Shown piece by piece: positions 25,735 through 35,043 of a stretch of 64,000 nt of DNA. The notes under the pieces are model-generated. The model did no database searches. It was not told the DNA's origin and worked only from the letters and a program-made list of their open reading frames with translations. Source of the DNA: Pseudomonas songnenensis (GTDB lineage: Bacteria; Pseudomonadota; Gammaproteobacteria; Pseudomonadales; Pseudomonadaceae); the NCBI RefSeq assembly GCF_003696315.1, contig NZ_RFFN01000001.1, forward strand, positions 186,001-250,000, written 5' to 3'. Position 1 is the first letter of the stretch; each line of letters starts with the position of its first letter. The position numbers and the translations under genes were made by a program.

Positions 25735-26850
25735 TCAGTCGGCGTTGCGCAGGCGCACGGCGATATCCGGCTGGTCGATGAACAGGCCATCGATGCCGGC
25801 ATCGAGGAAGGCGCGGATCTCCGCTTCGCTGTCGCCGCGTTCGTGGCGCTTGTCGCTGCTGCGCAGGCTGGCCGGGAGGAAGGCGTTCTCCGCGCGGAAA
25901 GTGTACGGGTGGACCTTGAGCCCCGCGGCGTGGGCGGCGGCGACGAAGCCGGTCGGCGTGCCAAGGTTGCCGTTGCCGTCACGCGGAATGATGTAGCTCT
26001 TCTCCGGGCCGACGCCGGCGGCGTAGCGGGAGATGTCCTTGAGCCCGGCCGGCGTGGCCATCTGCGCGTAGGTCAGCTTGCTGCCGCGTACCTGCTGGTC
26101 ATATGGCTGGCCAGAGCTGAACAGCTGCACCAGGCGCAGCTGGGTCAGGCGGCTGAGGGTCTTGAGGTTGTCCACTTCGAACGACTGGATATACACCGGC
26201 GCCTGGCGCCCGACGTAGCCGTTGCGGGTGAGGATGCGCACCAGCGGCTTCTCCATGGCCAGGCCGAGCTGCTGGAAGTGCGTCGGATGCTTGGTTTCCG
26301 GGTACAGACCGATGCGCCGGCCCTGACTGAGCTGCAGGGTTTTCACCAGGTCGATGATCTCCTGCAGGGTCGGAATCTCCAGGCTGCCGTCGACGCGTGC
26401 GTTGCCCGGGCGGATATCCGGGATGCGCTCGATGGCGCGCAGGGTCTTCAGCTCGGCGAGGGTGAAATCTTCGCTGAACCAGCCGGTGAGGGTGACGCCA
26501 TCGACCTGCTGGGTGCGCTTGCGATCGGCAAACTCGGGGCGCTGGGCGACGTCGGTGGTCAGGCCCAGCTCGTTGTCGTGGCGGGCGACGATCTGGCCGT
26601 CACGGGTCATCACCAGATCCGGCTCGATGTAGTCGGCGCCCTGGAAAACGGCCAGTGCATAGGCAGCCAGGGTGTGCTCCGGCAGGTAGCCGCTGGCGCC
26701 GCGGTGAGCGATCACCAGCGGCGTCGGCTCGCCCCGCGCAGCCTGGTGTTTCGCGGCGTGTTCATCCGGCGCAGCGAAGCCGGCGAGCGGTAGCAACAGG
26801 GTGCAGGCGGTCAGCCAGCGGCGAAGGGAAGCGGTGGTCTTGCGGGCCAT
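25735..26850 (-). CDS. glpQ: Glycerophosphodiester phosphodiesterase, periplasmic
   Basis: 371 residues with a signal peptide (MARKTTASLRRWLTACTLLL, ending around GFAAPDE). The catalytic HRGASGYLPEHT, the metal-binding YIEPDLVMTRDGQIVARHD and the general GlpQ layout are intact. It hydrolyses glycerophosphodiesters to glycerol-3-phosphate plus an alcohol in the periplasm, and so releases phosphorus and carbon from lipid head groups. It stands alone and is divergent from folA. PhoB control would fit the neighbourhood, but I see no good Pho box in front of it. Confidence 0.93.
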   Translation of the reverse strand: MARKTTASLRRWLTACTLLLPLAGFAAPDEHAAKHQAARGEPTPLVIAHRGASGYLPEHTLAAYALAVFQGADYIEPDLVMTRDGQIVARHDNELGLTTDVAQRPEFADRKRTQQVDGVTLTGWFSEDFTLAELKTLRAIERIPDIRPGNARVDGSLEIPTLQEIIDLVKTLQLSQGRRIGLYPETKHPTHFQQLGLAMEKPLVRILTRNGYVGRQAPVYIQSFEVDNLKTLSRLTQLRLVQLFSSGQPYDQQVRGSKLTYAQMATPAGLKDISRYAAGVGPEKSYIIPRDGNGNLGTPTGFVAAAHAAGLKVHPYTFRAENAFLPASLRSSDKRHERGDSEAEIRAFLDAGIDGLFIDQPDIAVRLRNAD

Positions 26851-26985
26851 TTCGGCATCTCCTCGGTTTGGATGTCACAGCCTGCGCCACTTGCATGACC
26901 GGACGTTGACGCTGCGTTGCCGCCTGTATTGCAAAGCGATGAAGCCGACGAACGGCTGACGCTTCGGCAAGCTGCATCGCTCTGC

Positions 26986-26991
26986 TATTCT
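26986..26991 (+). promoter_or_regulatory. Extended -10 element of folA; possible leaderless start
   Basis: TGC-TATTCT (26983-26991) is an extended -10 element ending only 7 bases before the folA ATG. A TTCGGC 17 bases upstream is a weak -35. If used, transcription would begin at or within a base or two of the initiation codon. This agrees with the absence of any Shine-Dalgarno sequence (the bases before ATG read CTCGCCGCC). Confidence 0.45.
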
Positions 26992-26998
26992 CGCCGCC

Positions 26999-27517
26999 AT
27001 GAATCAGACCCGCCTTCCCCTCGCCATGATCGCCGCGCTCGCGCAGAACCGCGTGATCGGCCTCGACAACCGCATGCCCTGGCACCTGCCAGCCGATCTC
27101 AAGCATTTCAAGGCCATGACCCTCGGCAAGCCGATCATCATGGGCCGCAAGACCTGGGACTCGCTGGGCCGCCCGCTGCCGGGGCGTCTCAACCTGGTGG
27201 TCAGTCGCCAGGCGGATCTGCAGCTCGAAGGGGCGGAAACCTTCACTGATCTGGACGCCGCGCTGGTGCGTGCCGAGCAGTGGGCGCGTGAGCAGGGCGT
27301 CGACGAGCTGATGCTGATCGGCGGTGCGCAGCTGTACGCCCAGGCGTTGGGGCAGGCGCAGCGGCTGTACCTCACGCGAATCGATGCTGCTCCCGAAGGC
27401 GATGCGTTCTTTCCAGCCTTCGACGAGGCTGAGTGGCAGTGCGTTGACAGTCAGCCACATGCGGCGGAGGGCGAGGCGCCAGCGTATCGTTTCGAGACCT
27501 GGCAAAAACATAGCTGA
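26999..27517 (+). CDS. folA: Dihydrofolate reductase
   Basis: 172 residues, typical of bacterial DHFR. It reduces dihydrofolate to tetrahydrofolate with NADPH in the cytosol and is the target of trimethoprim. Visible marks are IAALAQNRVIGLDNRMPWHL, the catalytic Asp33 in PADLKHFK, the NADPH-binding IMGRKTWDSLG and LMLIGGAQLYAQAL. The ATG at 26999 is the only sensible start, and there is no Shine-Dalgarno sequence. Confidence 0.95.
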   Translation: MNQTRLPLAMIAALAQNRVIGLDNRMPWHLPADLKHFKAMTLGKPIIMGRKTWDSLGRPLPGRLNLVVSRQADLQLEGAETFTDLDAALVRAEQWAREQGVDELMLIGGAQLYAQALGQAQRLYLTRIDAAPEGDAFFPAFDEAEWQCVDSQPHAAEGEAPAYRFETWQKHS

Positions 27518-27604
27518 CCGGCACCCGCTTCGCTTGATCGGCGCCAAATCCTTAACGGGCCGCAGCTTCTATGCTGGCCCGTCGCTGTCGTAACGAGAAC
27601 TCTC

Positions 27605-28252
27605 ATGCAACCTGACAAATCCGACGCCCCGGAAGCCGAGCGCGTTGCCGCGATCTTCGTTCGCCATCCGCTGTGGGAGGATGGCCTGGCGCTGCTCACC
27701 GGCACCGCGCTGGTCGCCCTTGGCATTGCCTTCTACAGCCACGCCGGGCTGCTCACCGGCGGCACCGTTGGACTGGCCTTTCTGCTCAAGTACCTGGCCG
27801 GCTGGTCGTTTGGCCCGGTGTTCTTCCTGCTCAACCTGCCGTTCTACGCGCTGGCGATCTGGCGCATGGGCTGGCCGTTCACCCTGCGCACCGTCTGCGC
27901 GGTGGGCCTTGTCTCGCTGTTTGCCGAACTGACGCCGCAGTGGATGCGCTTTGCCGAGCTGAACGTGGTCTACGCGGCGGTGTTCGGCGGTTTTGCCATC
28001 GGCGTCGGCCTGCTGATCCTGTTCCGCCATCGCGCCAGTCTTGGCGGGGTGAACATCTTGGCGCTGTTTCTGCAGGAGCGCTTCGGGCTACGTGCCGGTA
28101 CCTTCCAGATGGGCATCGACGCGCTGATCGTCATGGCCGCGGTGTTCGTCGTACCGGTGGACAAGGTGTTGCTGTCGGTGCTCGGCGCCGTGGCGCTGAA
28201 TCTGGTGCTGGCGATCAATCACCGCGCCGATCGCTACATGGGCGTCAGCTGA
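27605..28252 (+). CDS. YitT-family membrane protein
   Basis: 215 residues with five or six membrane segments. The pattern ALGIAFYSHAGLLTGGTVGLAFLL followed by GPVFFLLNLPFYALAI is characteristic of the YitT/DUF161 integral membrane family. The FRHRASLGGVNILALFLQERFG loop is also well conserved. Its biochemical role is not established. It lies 87 bp downstream of folA on the same strand and ends 8 bp inside the convergent phosphoesterase. Confidence 0.83.
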   Translation: MQPDKSDAPEAERVAAIFVRHPLWEDGLALLTGTALVALGIAFYSHAGLLTGGTVGLAFLLKYLAGWSFGPVFFLLNLPFYALAIWRMGWPFTLRTVCAVGLVSLFAELTPQWMRFAELNVVYAAVFGGFAIGVGLLILFRHRASLGGVNILALFLQERFGLRAGTFQMGIDALIVMAAVFVVPVDKVLLSVLGAVALNLVLAINHRADRYMGVS

Positions 28253-28700
28253 GGCTGATCAGCTCGACCTGCGCCTGGCCGTCGTTCAGCTCCAGCAGCG
28301 CCAGGCTGATCGGCAGGCTGAAGCGTCGCGGACCGGCGCTGCCCGGGTTCACGTAGAGCACGCCATCGCGCCGCTCGACCTTCGGTTTGTGCGAGTGGCC
28401 GGCGATCACCACGTCGACGCCGGCGGCAAGCGGGTCGATATCCAGCTGCTTGAGGTCGTGCAGCACGTGCAGGGTTAGACCCTCGATGCGCAGGTCGAGG
28501 CGTTCGGGCAGCACCTGCGCCCAGTCGGCCGTATCGATATTGCCGCGGATCGCCTCCAGCGGCGCGATGACGCGCAGCCCGTCGAGCACCTGCGGTTTGC
28601 CGATATCGCCGGCGTGGATGATCTGCGCGCAACCCTGCAGTGCCGCTACTGCCTCGGGGCGGAGCAGGCCGTGGGTGTCGGAGATCAGGCCGATGCGCAT
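28245..28700 (-). CDS. YfcE/MJ0936-type metallophosphoesterase
   Basis: 151 residues from the ATG at 28700. The metal-binding motifs of calcineurin-like phosphoesterases are present: ISDTHG (D8, H10), HAGDIG, RGNID (Asn metal ligand), and VIAGHSHKP, then NPGSAGPRR. This size and motif set fits YfcE-like phosphodiesterases acting on small phosphodiesters in the cytosol, but the physiological substrate is unknown. The reading frame stays open upstream to 29168, opposite the oxidoreductase gene, but the conserved fold begins at this ATG. The 3' end overlaps the YitT gene by 8 bp. Confidence 0.88.
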   Translation of the reverse strand: MRIGLISDTHGLLRPEAVAALQGCAQIIHAGDIGKPQVLDGLRVIAPLEAIRGNIDTADWAQVLPERLDLRIEGLTLHVLHDLKQLDIDPLAAGVDVVIAGHSHKPKVERRDGVLYVNPGSAGPRRFSLPISLALLELNDGQAQVELISLS

Positions 28701-28799
28701 GCCGGTGTTCCCTTGAAAAGTCTTCGCTAGGTCAGCCGACCCCTTGGCCGACCGCTGTGGTTGCGGCAGGCTTGGGCTGTTCGGGTCGAGGAGTCTGGC

Positions 28800-29918
28800 A
28801 TGGATCGGGTGGATTGCGTGGTGGTGGGTGCGGGAGTGGTCGGGCTGGCGGTGGCACGTGCGCTGGCGCTGGCCGGCCGCGAGGTGCTGATACTGGAAGC
28901 CGAGGCGGCCTTTGGCAGCGCCACCAGCGCGCGCAACAGCGAAGTCATCCACGCCGGCATCTACTACCCGCAGGGCTCGCTCAAGGGCCGGCTGTGCGTG
29001 GCCGGGCGTCGCCAGCTCTACGATTTCTGCGACAGCCACGGCGTGGCCTATCGCCGCTGTGGCAAGCTGATCGTCGCCACCGACGAGGCCCAGATCGCTG
29101 CGCTGGAGCAATTGCAGCGGCACGCGCAGGTCAATGGGGTCGACGATCTGCAGCGTCTGGATGGCCACGAGGTGCTGGCGCTGGAACCGCAGCTACATGC
29201 GGTGGCAGGGCTGCTCTCGCCAAGCACCGGCATCATCGACAGCCACGCGCTGATGCTGGCACTGCTGGGCGATGCCGAGCGCCACGGCGCGGTGCTGGCA
29301 CTGAACGCGCCGGTAACGGCGATCACGGTTGGCAGCGCAGGCTTGCAGGTCGAGGTGGGCGGCGCCGACCCGCTGCAGCTGCTGGCCCGCGCAGTGGTGA
29401 ATTGCGCCGGGCATGGTGCGCCCATCCTCGCCGCGGGCACCGCCGGGTTGGACCCGGCCGCACGGCCGTGGCAGTTCTTCGCCAAGGGCAGCTACTTCAG
29501 CCTGAGCGGGCGCACGCCGTTTCGCCATCTGGTCTATCCGCTGCCCGAGCCCGGCGGCCTCGGCGTGCACCTGACCCTGGATCTGGCCGGCCAGGCGCGT
29601 TTCGGCCCGGACGTGCAGTGGGTCGAGGCGCTCGACTATCGCATCGAGCCGGAACGGGCCGAGGGCTTCTACGCCGCGATCCGCCGTTATTGGCCGGCGT
29701 TGCCGGACGCTTCGTTGCAACCGGCCTACGCCGGCATCCGCCCGAAGATCAGCGGCCCCGCCGAGGCGGCCGCGGACTTTCGCATCGATGGCCCGGCGCA
29801 GCACGGCATCGCCGGGCTGGTGAACCTGTTCGGCATCGAGTCGCCGGGCCTGACTGCCTGCCTGGCGATTGCCGAACACGTCCTTGGGCAGCTCGAGCCC
29901 ACGGCATTGGCGACCTGA
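28800..29918 (+). CDS. FAD-dependent oxidoreductase, LhgO (L-2-hydroxyglutarate oxidase)-like
   Basis: 372 residues. An N-terminal FAD-binding Rossmann motif GAGVVG is at residues 10-15 ([20 protein letters not shown]), followed by the family signature [17 protein letters not shown]. That signature is the mark of L-2-hydroxyglutarate dehydrogenase/oxidase relatives within the DAO superfamily. The C-terminal GIRPKISGP and [20 protein letters not shown] complete the FAD site. It probably oxidises an alpha-hydroxy acid to an alpha-keto acid; the exact substrate is inferred from family only. Starts at ATG 28800 (a TTG at 28761 is in frame). Confidence 0.82.
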   Translation: MDRVDCVVVGAGVVGLAVARALALAGREVLILEAEAAFGSATSARNSEVIHAGIYYPQGSLKGRLCVAGRRQLYDFCDSHGVAYRRCGKLIVATDEAQIAALEQLQRHAQVNGVDDLQRLDGHEVLALEPQLHAVAGLLSPSTGIIDSHALMLALLGDAERHGAVLALNAPVTAITVGSAGLQVEVGGADPLQLLARAVVNCAGHGAPILAAGTAGLDPAARPWQFFAKGSYFSLSGRTPFRHLVYPLPEPGGLGVHLTLDLAGQARFGPDVQWVEALDYRIEPERAEGFYAAIRRYWPALPDASLQPAYAGIRPKISGPAEAAADFRIDGPAQHGIAGLVNLFGIESPGLTACLAIAEHVLGQLEPTALAT

Positions 29919-30015
29919 TCACGGGCTGTCGCGCTCGCGTTGCGGCCCGTGCGGACGGGCCGCACACTGCAACCCGCCGCGATCGGACGGCGCATCACCG
30001 GCAAAAGGAACGTGC

Positions 30016-31749
30016 ATGGAACTGACAGGCGAAGCCCGCCCGCTGAAAGTCTATCTGGCGGTCGGATTGCTGCAGGGGTTGGCGCTCTGGGCGGCCAGCG
30101 AGGCCTGGCCGCACGCTGCTGGCTGGCGGATTCTGTGTTCGGCGCTGCTGGCCTTCACGGTGATAGGCGGCTGGCAGGTGCAGCTGCTCTGGGGCGGGCT
30201 GTGCGAGGCCGGACGCTGGCGCCTGGTGCTTGCCGCTGCCGCGCTGCCGGCCGTGCTGGCGGGCGGTCTCGCGCTGCAGTTCGAGCAGCCGCGCTGGTAT
30301 TACCTGGGTGAACCCGTCGGCACCCTGTTGCTCTGGAGCAACCTTGTCCTGGCCTATGTGCTGACACCCTTCATCCAGGCGCGGGATATCGATCATCGCT
30401 GGCGTGTCGACTACGCCGCGCTATACCGGCATGCCATCAACAACGGCCTGCTGCTGTTCATGGCGCTGCTGATGCTGGCGGCGTTCTGGCTGCTGATCTG
30501 GCTCTGGGCCGGCCTGTTCAAGCTGGTCGGCATCAGGATTTTCGCAACGCTGTTCGAGTCGTCCGGCTTTATCTGGGTGGCCAGCGCGACAGTCGTCGCC
30601 ATCGGACTGTGGATCGGTCTCGAGCGTGGCCAGGTGGTCGATGCGCTGCGCAACGTGCTGCAGGCGATGTGTCGCTTCCTGCTGCCGCTGACGGTGCTGA
30701 TCCTGCTGATTTTCGTGGTCTGCCTGCCGTTCACCGGCCTGCAGCCGTTGTGGGAAACGCGCCACGCGACGCCGATCCTGCTGGCCATGGTGTTCGCCCA
30801 TGTCGCCCTGCTCAACGGCGTCATTCAGGATGGCCGGCAGGCGGTGCATTACCCGCGTGCGCTGCGCGTGCTGGTCGACGCCAGCTCCCTGTGCCTGCCG
30901 CTTCTGGCTGGTCTTGCGGTTTACGCACTGTGGCTGCGGATCGGTCAGTACGGACTCACGCCTGATCGGGTGGTGGCGGTCGGTGCGACGCTGGTTGCCC
31001 TGCTGCATGCGCTGGCGCTGATGGCAGCGGTGCTGCAACGGCGGGATGGCTGGTTGGCGGGCTTGCGCCGGAGCAACCCGCTGCTGGCGCTGGTTTCAGT
31101 GGCGCTGTTGCTGCTCATGCATCTGCCACCGTTGAGCCCGTTGCAGCTCAGCGCAGCCAACCAGTACCAGCGCCTGCTCGACGAGCAGGTGCCGGCAGAA
31201 CGCACCGATCTCGGCGCACTGCGCTTTCAGCTGGGGCAACCCGGTCGCGACCATCTCGAAAAACTGCGCCAGCGCCTGAGCCAACCGGGCCTCGCTGATG
31301 CGCGACGGGAGCAACTGCAGGCGGACCTGCAACGACTGGACGGCGCGGACAACTACTGGAACTGGCGACACGCGCACGACATGGCCAACACCGCTCCCGT
31401 GCCATGGATCGGCGAGCCTCTCGGGGATGCCGGTGGCGCGCTGGCCCAGGCCATGGCGACCCAGGGCTGTGACGGGGACTGCGCCCTGTTTGCCGTCGAT
31501 CTGGATGACGACAGCCAGCCCGAGGTGCTGCTGCTGCGCGGTGCGCGGCCGCGGATCGTGACGGTGCTGGGGCGTGAGGCGAACGGCAGCTGGCGCTGGA
31601 TCGGCCACCTTCGCAGCGCCGACGAGCAGACCCTAGACGGCGAGACGCTCAAGGAGCAGGTCGAGCGCGGTGCCTGGCGGGTGGTGGCGCCGCGTTTCAA
31701 TGCGTTGGAGATCGACGGCATACGGCTGGAGCCGGCGATTACCGAATAG
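30016..31749 (+). CDS. DUF4153 integral membrane protein
   Basis: 577 residues. The N-terminal two thirds (about 10-380) hold roughly ten membrane segments, with an acidic/aromatic loop YVLTPFIQARDIDHRWRVDY between segments. The last 190 residues are soluble, with a helical start (HLEKLRQRLSQPGLADARRE) and a beta-rich end (FAVDLDDDSQPEVLLLRG). DUF4153 proteins are of unknown function. The ATG at 30016 has AAAAGGAA upstream; the frame stays open further upstream but without conserved sequence. A strong terminator follows 9 bp after the stop. Confidence 0.8.
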   Translation: MELTGEARPLKVYLAVGLLQGLALWAASEAWPHAAGWRILCSALLAFTVIGGWQVQLLWGGLCEAGRWRLVLAAAALPAVLAGGLALQFEQPRWYYLGEPVGTLLLWSNLVLAYVLTPFIQARDIDHRWRVDYAALYRHAINNGLLLFMALLMLAAFWLLIWLWAGLFKLVGIRIFATLFESSGFIWVASATVVAIGLWIGLERGQVVDALRNVLQAMCRFLLPLTVLILLIFVVCLPFTGLQPLWETRHATPILLAMVFAHVALLNGVIQDGRQAVHYPRALRVLVDASSLCLPLLAGLAVYALWLRIGQYGLTPDRVVAVGATLVALLHALALMAAVLQRRDGWLAGLRRSNPLLALVSVALLLLMHLPPLSPLQLSAANQYQRLLDEQVPAERTDLGALRFQLGQPGRDHLEKLRQRLSQPGLADARREQLQADLQRLDGADNYWNWRHAHDMANTAPVPWIGEPLGDAGGALAQAMATQGCDGDCALFAVDLDDDSQPEVLLLRGARPRIVTVLGREANGSWRWIGHLRSADEQTLDGETLKEQVERGAWRVVAPRFNALEIDGIRLEPAITE

Positions 31750-31758
31750 CACCCATGA

Positions 31759-31785
31759 AAAAGCCCGACACAAGGTCGGGCTTTT
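31759..31785. terminator. Bidirectional intrinsic terminator between DUF4153 gene and ilvD
   Basis: AAAAGCCCGAC (31759-31769) pairs with GTCGGGCTTTT (31775-31785) across a 5-base loop. A-tract and T-tract flank the GC stem, so it can terminate both the plus-strand gene and the convergent ilvD. Confidence 0.9.
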
Positions 31786-31807
31786 CTGTTGCGGCTGCGA
31801 CAGGTGA

Positions 31808-33646
31808 TCAGCCGTCCAGCATCGCCTTGTTGCGCACCGCGCCCTTGTCGGCGCTGGTGGCGAGCAGGGCGTAGGCCTTGAGCGCCGTGGTCACCTTGCG
31901 GGTGCGTGGCTGGGCGGGTTTCCAGCCTTTCTTGTCTTGCTCGATGCGGCGGTGGGACAGCTCTTCATCGCTGACCTGCAGCTGGATGCTGCGGTTGGGG
32001 ATGTCGATTAGCACCTTGTCGCCGTCCTGCACCAGGCCGATGGCGCCGCCTGCAGCCGCTTCCGGCGAGGCATGGCCGATGGAGAGGCCCGAAGTACCGC
32101 CGGAGAAGCGGCCGTCGGTGAGCAGGGCGCAGTCCTTGCCCAACCCCTTGGACTTCAGATACGAGGTCGGGTAGAGCATTTCCTGCATGCCCGGCCCGCC
32201 TTTCGGGCCTTCGTAGCGAATGATGACGATGTCGCCAGCCTTCACTTCGTCAGCAAGGATGCCCTTCACGGCGCTGTCCTGGCTTTCGTAGATCTTCGCC
32301 GTGCCTTCGAAGACGTGGATGGATTCGTCCACACCGGCGGTCTTCACCACGCAGCCATCGAGGGCGATGTTGCCGTAGAGCACCGCCAGGCCGCCTTCCT
32401 GAGAGTAGGCGTGCTCGACGCTGCGGATGCAGCCTTCGGCGCGATCCAGATCGAGGGTGTCCCAGCGGGTCGCCTGGCTGAAGGCGGTTTGCGTCGGGAT
32501 GCCGGCCGGGCCAGCCTTGAAGAAGTGGTGAACCGCATCGTCCTGGGTCTGGGTGATGTCCCACTCGGCGATGGCAGCGGCCATGCTCGGGCTGTGCACG
32601 GTGGGAACATCGGTGTGCAGCAGGCCACCACGGGCCAGCTCGCCGAGGATGGAGAAGATGCCGCCGGCGCGGTGCACGTCTTCCATGTGGTACTTCTGGA
32701 TGTTCGGCGCGACCTTGCACAGCTGCGGCACCTTGCGCGACAGCGCGTCGATGTCGCGCAGGTCGAAATCGACCTCGGCTTCCTGGGCTGCAGCCAGCAG
32801 ATGCAGGATGGTGTTGGTCGAGCCGCCCATGGCGATGTCCAGCGTCATGGCGTTTTCGAAGGCCTTGCGGCTGGCCACGTTGCGCGGCAGCACGGACTCG
32901 TCGCCGTCCTGGTAGTAGCGCTTGCACAGCTCGACGGCGATACGCCCGGCGCGCAGGAACAGCTGCTCGCGGTCGGCGTGGGTGGCCAGCGTGGTGCCGT
33001 TGCCCGGCAGGGACAGGCCGAGGGCTTCGGTCAGGCAGTTCATCGAGTTGGCGGTGAACATGCCGGAGCAGCTGCCGCAGGTGGGGCAGGCGCTGCGCTC
33101 GTATTCGGCGACCTTCTCGTCGGAGCAGGAGTCGTCGGCGGCCACCACCATGGCGTCGACCAGGTCCAGACCATGGCTGGCCAGCTTGGTCTTGCCGGCT
33201 TCCATCGGGCCGCCCGAGACGAACACCACCGGGATGTTCAGGCGCAGCGCGGCCATCAGCATGCCGGGGGTGATCTTGTCGCAGTTGGAGATACAGACGA
33301 TGGCGTCGGCGCAGTGCGCATTGACCATGTATTCGACCGAGTCGGCGATGATCTCGCGCGATGGCAGCGAATAGAGCATGCCGTCGTGGCCCATGGCGAT
33401 GCCGTCATCGACCGCGATGGTGTTGAACTCCTTGGCCACGCCACCGTGCTTCTCGATCTCGCGGGCGACCAGCTGCCCCATGTCTTTCAGGTGCACGTGA
33501 CCGGGGACGAACTGGGTGAAGGAGTTGGCGATGGCGATGATCGGCTTCTTGAAGTCTTCGTCCTTCATCCCGGTGGCACGCCACAGCGCGCGGGCACCGG
33601 CCATGTTGCGGCCGTGCGTGGAGGTTTTCGAACGGTAATCAGGCAT
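31808..33646 (-). CDS. ilvD: Dihydroxy-acid dehydratase
   Basis: 612 residues, full length for IlvD. It dehydrates 2,3-dihydroxy-isovalerate and -methylvalerate to the keto acids of valine, isoleucine and pantothenate synthesis. Iron-sulfur cluster cysteines are visible in [12 protein letters not shown] and [18 protein letters not shown]. Other marks are [26 protein letters not shown], and the C-terminal [22 protein letters not shown]. It stands alone, as in P. aeruginosa, and faces 500 bp of non-coding DNA upstream. Confidence 0.97.
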   Translation of the reverse strand: MPDYRSKTSTHGRNMAGARALWRATGMKDEDFKKPIIAIANSFTQFVPGHVHLKDMGQLVAREIEKHGGVAKEFNTIAVDDGIAMGHDGMLYSLPSREIIADSVEYMVNAHCADAIVCISNCDKITPGMLMAALRLNIPVVFVSGGPMEAGKTKLASHGLDLVDAMVVAADDSCSDEKVAEYERSACPTCGSCSGMFTANSMNCLTEALGLSLPGNGTTLATHADREQLFLRAGRIAVELCKRYYQDGDESVLPRNVASRKAFENAMTLDIAMGGSTNTILHLLAAAQEAEVDFDLRDIDALSRKVPQLCKVAPNIQKYHMEDVHRAGGIFSILGELARGGLLHTDVPTVHSPSMAAAIAEWDITQTQDDAVHHFFKAGPAGIPTQTAFSQATRWDTLDLDRAEGCIRSVEHAYSQEGGLAVLYGNIALDGCVVKTAGVDESIHVFEGTAKIYESQDSAVKGILADEVKAGDIVIIRYEGPKGGPGMQEMLYPTSYLKSKGLGKDCALLTDGRFSGGTSGLSIGHASPEAAAGGAIGLVQDGDKVLIDIPNRSIQLQVSDEELSHRRIEQDKKGWKPAQPRTRKVTTALKAYALLATSADKGAVRNKAMLDG

Positions 33647-34146
33647 GACGGTTCCTGCGGCTAATCAGGTAATCGGAGGTATGCGTATGGTGAGCAACGC
33701 CTGTGCCGGATGCAACGGAGGATGACCGTGCGTTCGGAAGGGGCCGGGTCGAGGCGGGTAGACGCTCGTAGGGCCTGGGCTCAGAGTCCGCCGTGTGGTG
33801 AATGGCGAGATATCACCGATTCTACGCACGTTCCCGTGCGCGAGCCAGGCGGGTCGATTGCCGGTCTCGCGCCAGCCCGCGTGCTAGCCGGCCGGCGCTG
33901 CCCGGGCGCCGTTGCTGCTGCCGTTCAGTACCTTTTTTCCGGTCCATGACCGCCGGTCCGCTTGGCTGGCGGGTCAGGGATCGCTCGCTAGAGTCCATTT
34001 TCGACCGTGCCGCCGGCTGCCGTGCCTTTTGGGTTGCGCAGTCACCGGCGCGTGGTCACTCGCCACGAGCACCCGTTTTGCGGAGGTAGCGGTTAATGCT
34101 TGCTGGCGTTGAATCCTGATACCAATGACAAGAATGAGGAAGACAG
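33647..34146. other. 500-bp intergenic region with no recognised gene
   Basis: Lies between the divergent ilvD and the secreted hydrolase. It must contain both promoters, but I could not pick out convincing -35/-10 pairs. Only three things stand out: a tiny ORF with a good ribosome site near 33687, a coupled 75-codon ORF behind it, and a CGTGG-n7-CCACG hairpin at 34051-34067. No homology is apparent. Confidence 0.6.
33687..33725 (+). CDS. Possible 12-residue small ORF (leader peptide candidate)
   Basis: ATG at 33687 is preceded by GGAGG at 33675-33679 with seven bases between, a near-ideal ribosome site. The predicted peptide is MVSNACAGCNGG with a CxxC pair. Its stop overlaps an ATG at 33722 (ATGA), which opens a 75-codon frame to 33949 with no recognised features and an atypical, Arg/Ala-rich composition. 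The coupling could be chance. Listed because the ribosome site is much better than background. Confidence 0.2.
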   Translation: MVSNACAGCNGG

Positions 34147-34995
34147 ATGCACACATTCGCACGTGGATACCTCGGGGCTGCCGCTCTGCTGGTCCTCTCC
34201 GCTTCCGCCATGGCTGCGCCATTGCCGGATACACCCGGGACGGCATTCCCCGCGGTTTCGAGCTTCGACAACGCCGGCCCTTATGCCGTCAGCAGTCAGA
34301 GCGAAGGGCCGAGCTGCCGGGTCTACCGGCCGCGCACGCTGGGCCAGAACGGTGTCAGGCACCCGATCATCCTCTGGGGCAATGGCACCGGTACCGGGCC
34401 GACGACCTACTCCGGGCTGCTGACCCATTGGGCCAGCCATGGCTTCGTGGTCGCCGCGGCAGAAACCTCCAACGCCGGCACCGGCCGGGAAATGCTGGCC
34501 TGTCTGGATTATCTCGTGCAGGAGAGCAATCGCACGTACGGCACCTACGTCGGCGTGCTGAATACCGGACGGGTCGCTACATCGGGCCATTCCCAGGGTG
34601 GCGGCGGATCGATCATGGCCGGACAGGACGACCGCGTGCGGGTTACTGCGCCAATCCAGCCTTACACCATCGGACTCGGGCATAACTCGTCTTCACAGCG
34701 CAACCAGCGCGGACCGATGTTCCTCATGTCCGGCGGCGCGGACACCATCGCCGTGCCCTACCTGAACGCCCAGCCGGTCTATACCCGCGCCAACGTTCCG
34801 GTGTTCTGGGGCGAGCGGCGCTATGTCAGCCATTTCGAGCCGGTGGGTAGCGGCGGCGAATACCGTGGACCGACTACCGCGTGGTTCCGTTATCACCTGA
34901 TGGACGACCAGAGCGCGCGAGGTACCTTCTACGGGCGCCTCTGCCGGTTGTGCAGCAGTCTGCTCTGGAGTGTGGAGCGCAAGGGCATCGAATAA
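34147..34995 (+). CDS. Secreted alpha/beta hydrolase, polyesterase/cutinase-like (PETase fold)
   Basis: 282 residues with a clear signal peptide (MHTFARGYLGAAALLVLSAS, cleavage near AMAAPLP). The nucleophile elbow GHSQGGGGS gives Ser149. Asp199 in SGGADTIAVP and His229 in YVSHFEPVG complete a catalytic triad with spacing very like PET hydrolases and bacterial cutinases. The C-terminal FRYHLMDDQSARGTFYG followed by Cys266 and Cys269 recalls the tail of that family, although the Cys spacing differs. An AGGAAG ribosome site precedes the ATG. The natural substrate (polyester, lipid or other ester) is unknown. Confidence 0.75.
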   Translation: MHTFARGYLGAAALLVLSASAMAAPLPDTPGTAFPAVSSFDNAGPYAVSSQSEGPSCRVYRPRTLGQNGVRHPIILWGNGTGTGPTTYSGLLTHWASHGFVVAAAETSNAGTGREMLACLDYLVQESNRTYGTYVGVLNTGRVATSGHSQGGGGSIMAGQDDRVRVTAPIQPYTIGLGHNSSSQRNQRGPMFLMSGGADTIAVPYLNAQPVYTRANVPVFWGERRYVSHFEPVGSGGEYRGPTTAWFRYHLMDDQSARGTFYGRLCRLCSSLLWSVERKGIE

Positions 34996-35004
34996 GGCGG
35001 GGGA

Positions 35005-35030
35005 ACGCAGGGCGGCTCGCCGCCCTGCGT
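35005..35030. terminator. Strong hairpin between convergent hydrolase and rlmI
   Basis: ACGCAGGGCGG (35005-35015) and CCGCCCTGCGT (35020-35030) form a perfect 11-bp stem with a CTCG loop. It lies between convergent genes, 10 bp after the hydrolase stop. There is no T-tract on either side, so termination would be inefficient or factor-aided. Confidence 0.55.
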
Positions 35031-35043
35031 AACCGGGGGGCGA

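Noticed and set aside
32072..33664. 530-codon plus-strand open frame opposite ilvD
   Set aside because: Antisense of a fully conserved ilvD; no ribosome site or domain.
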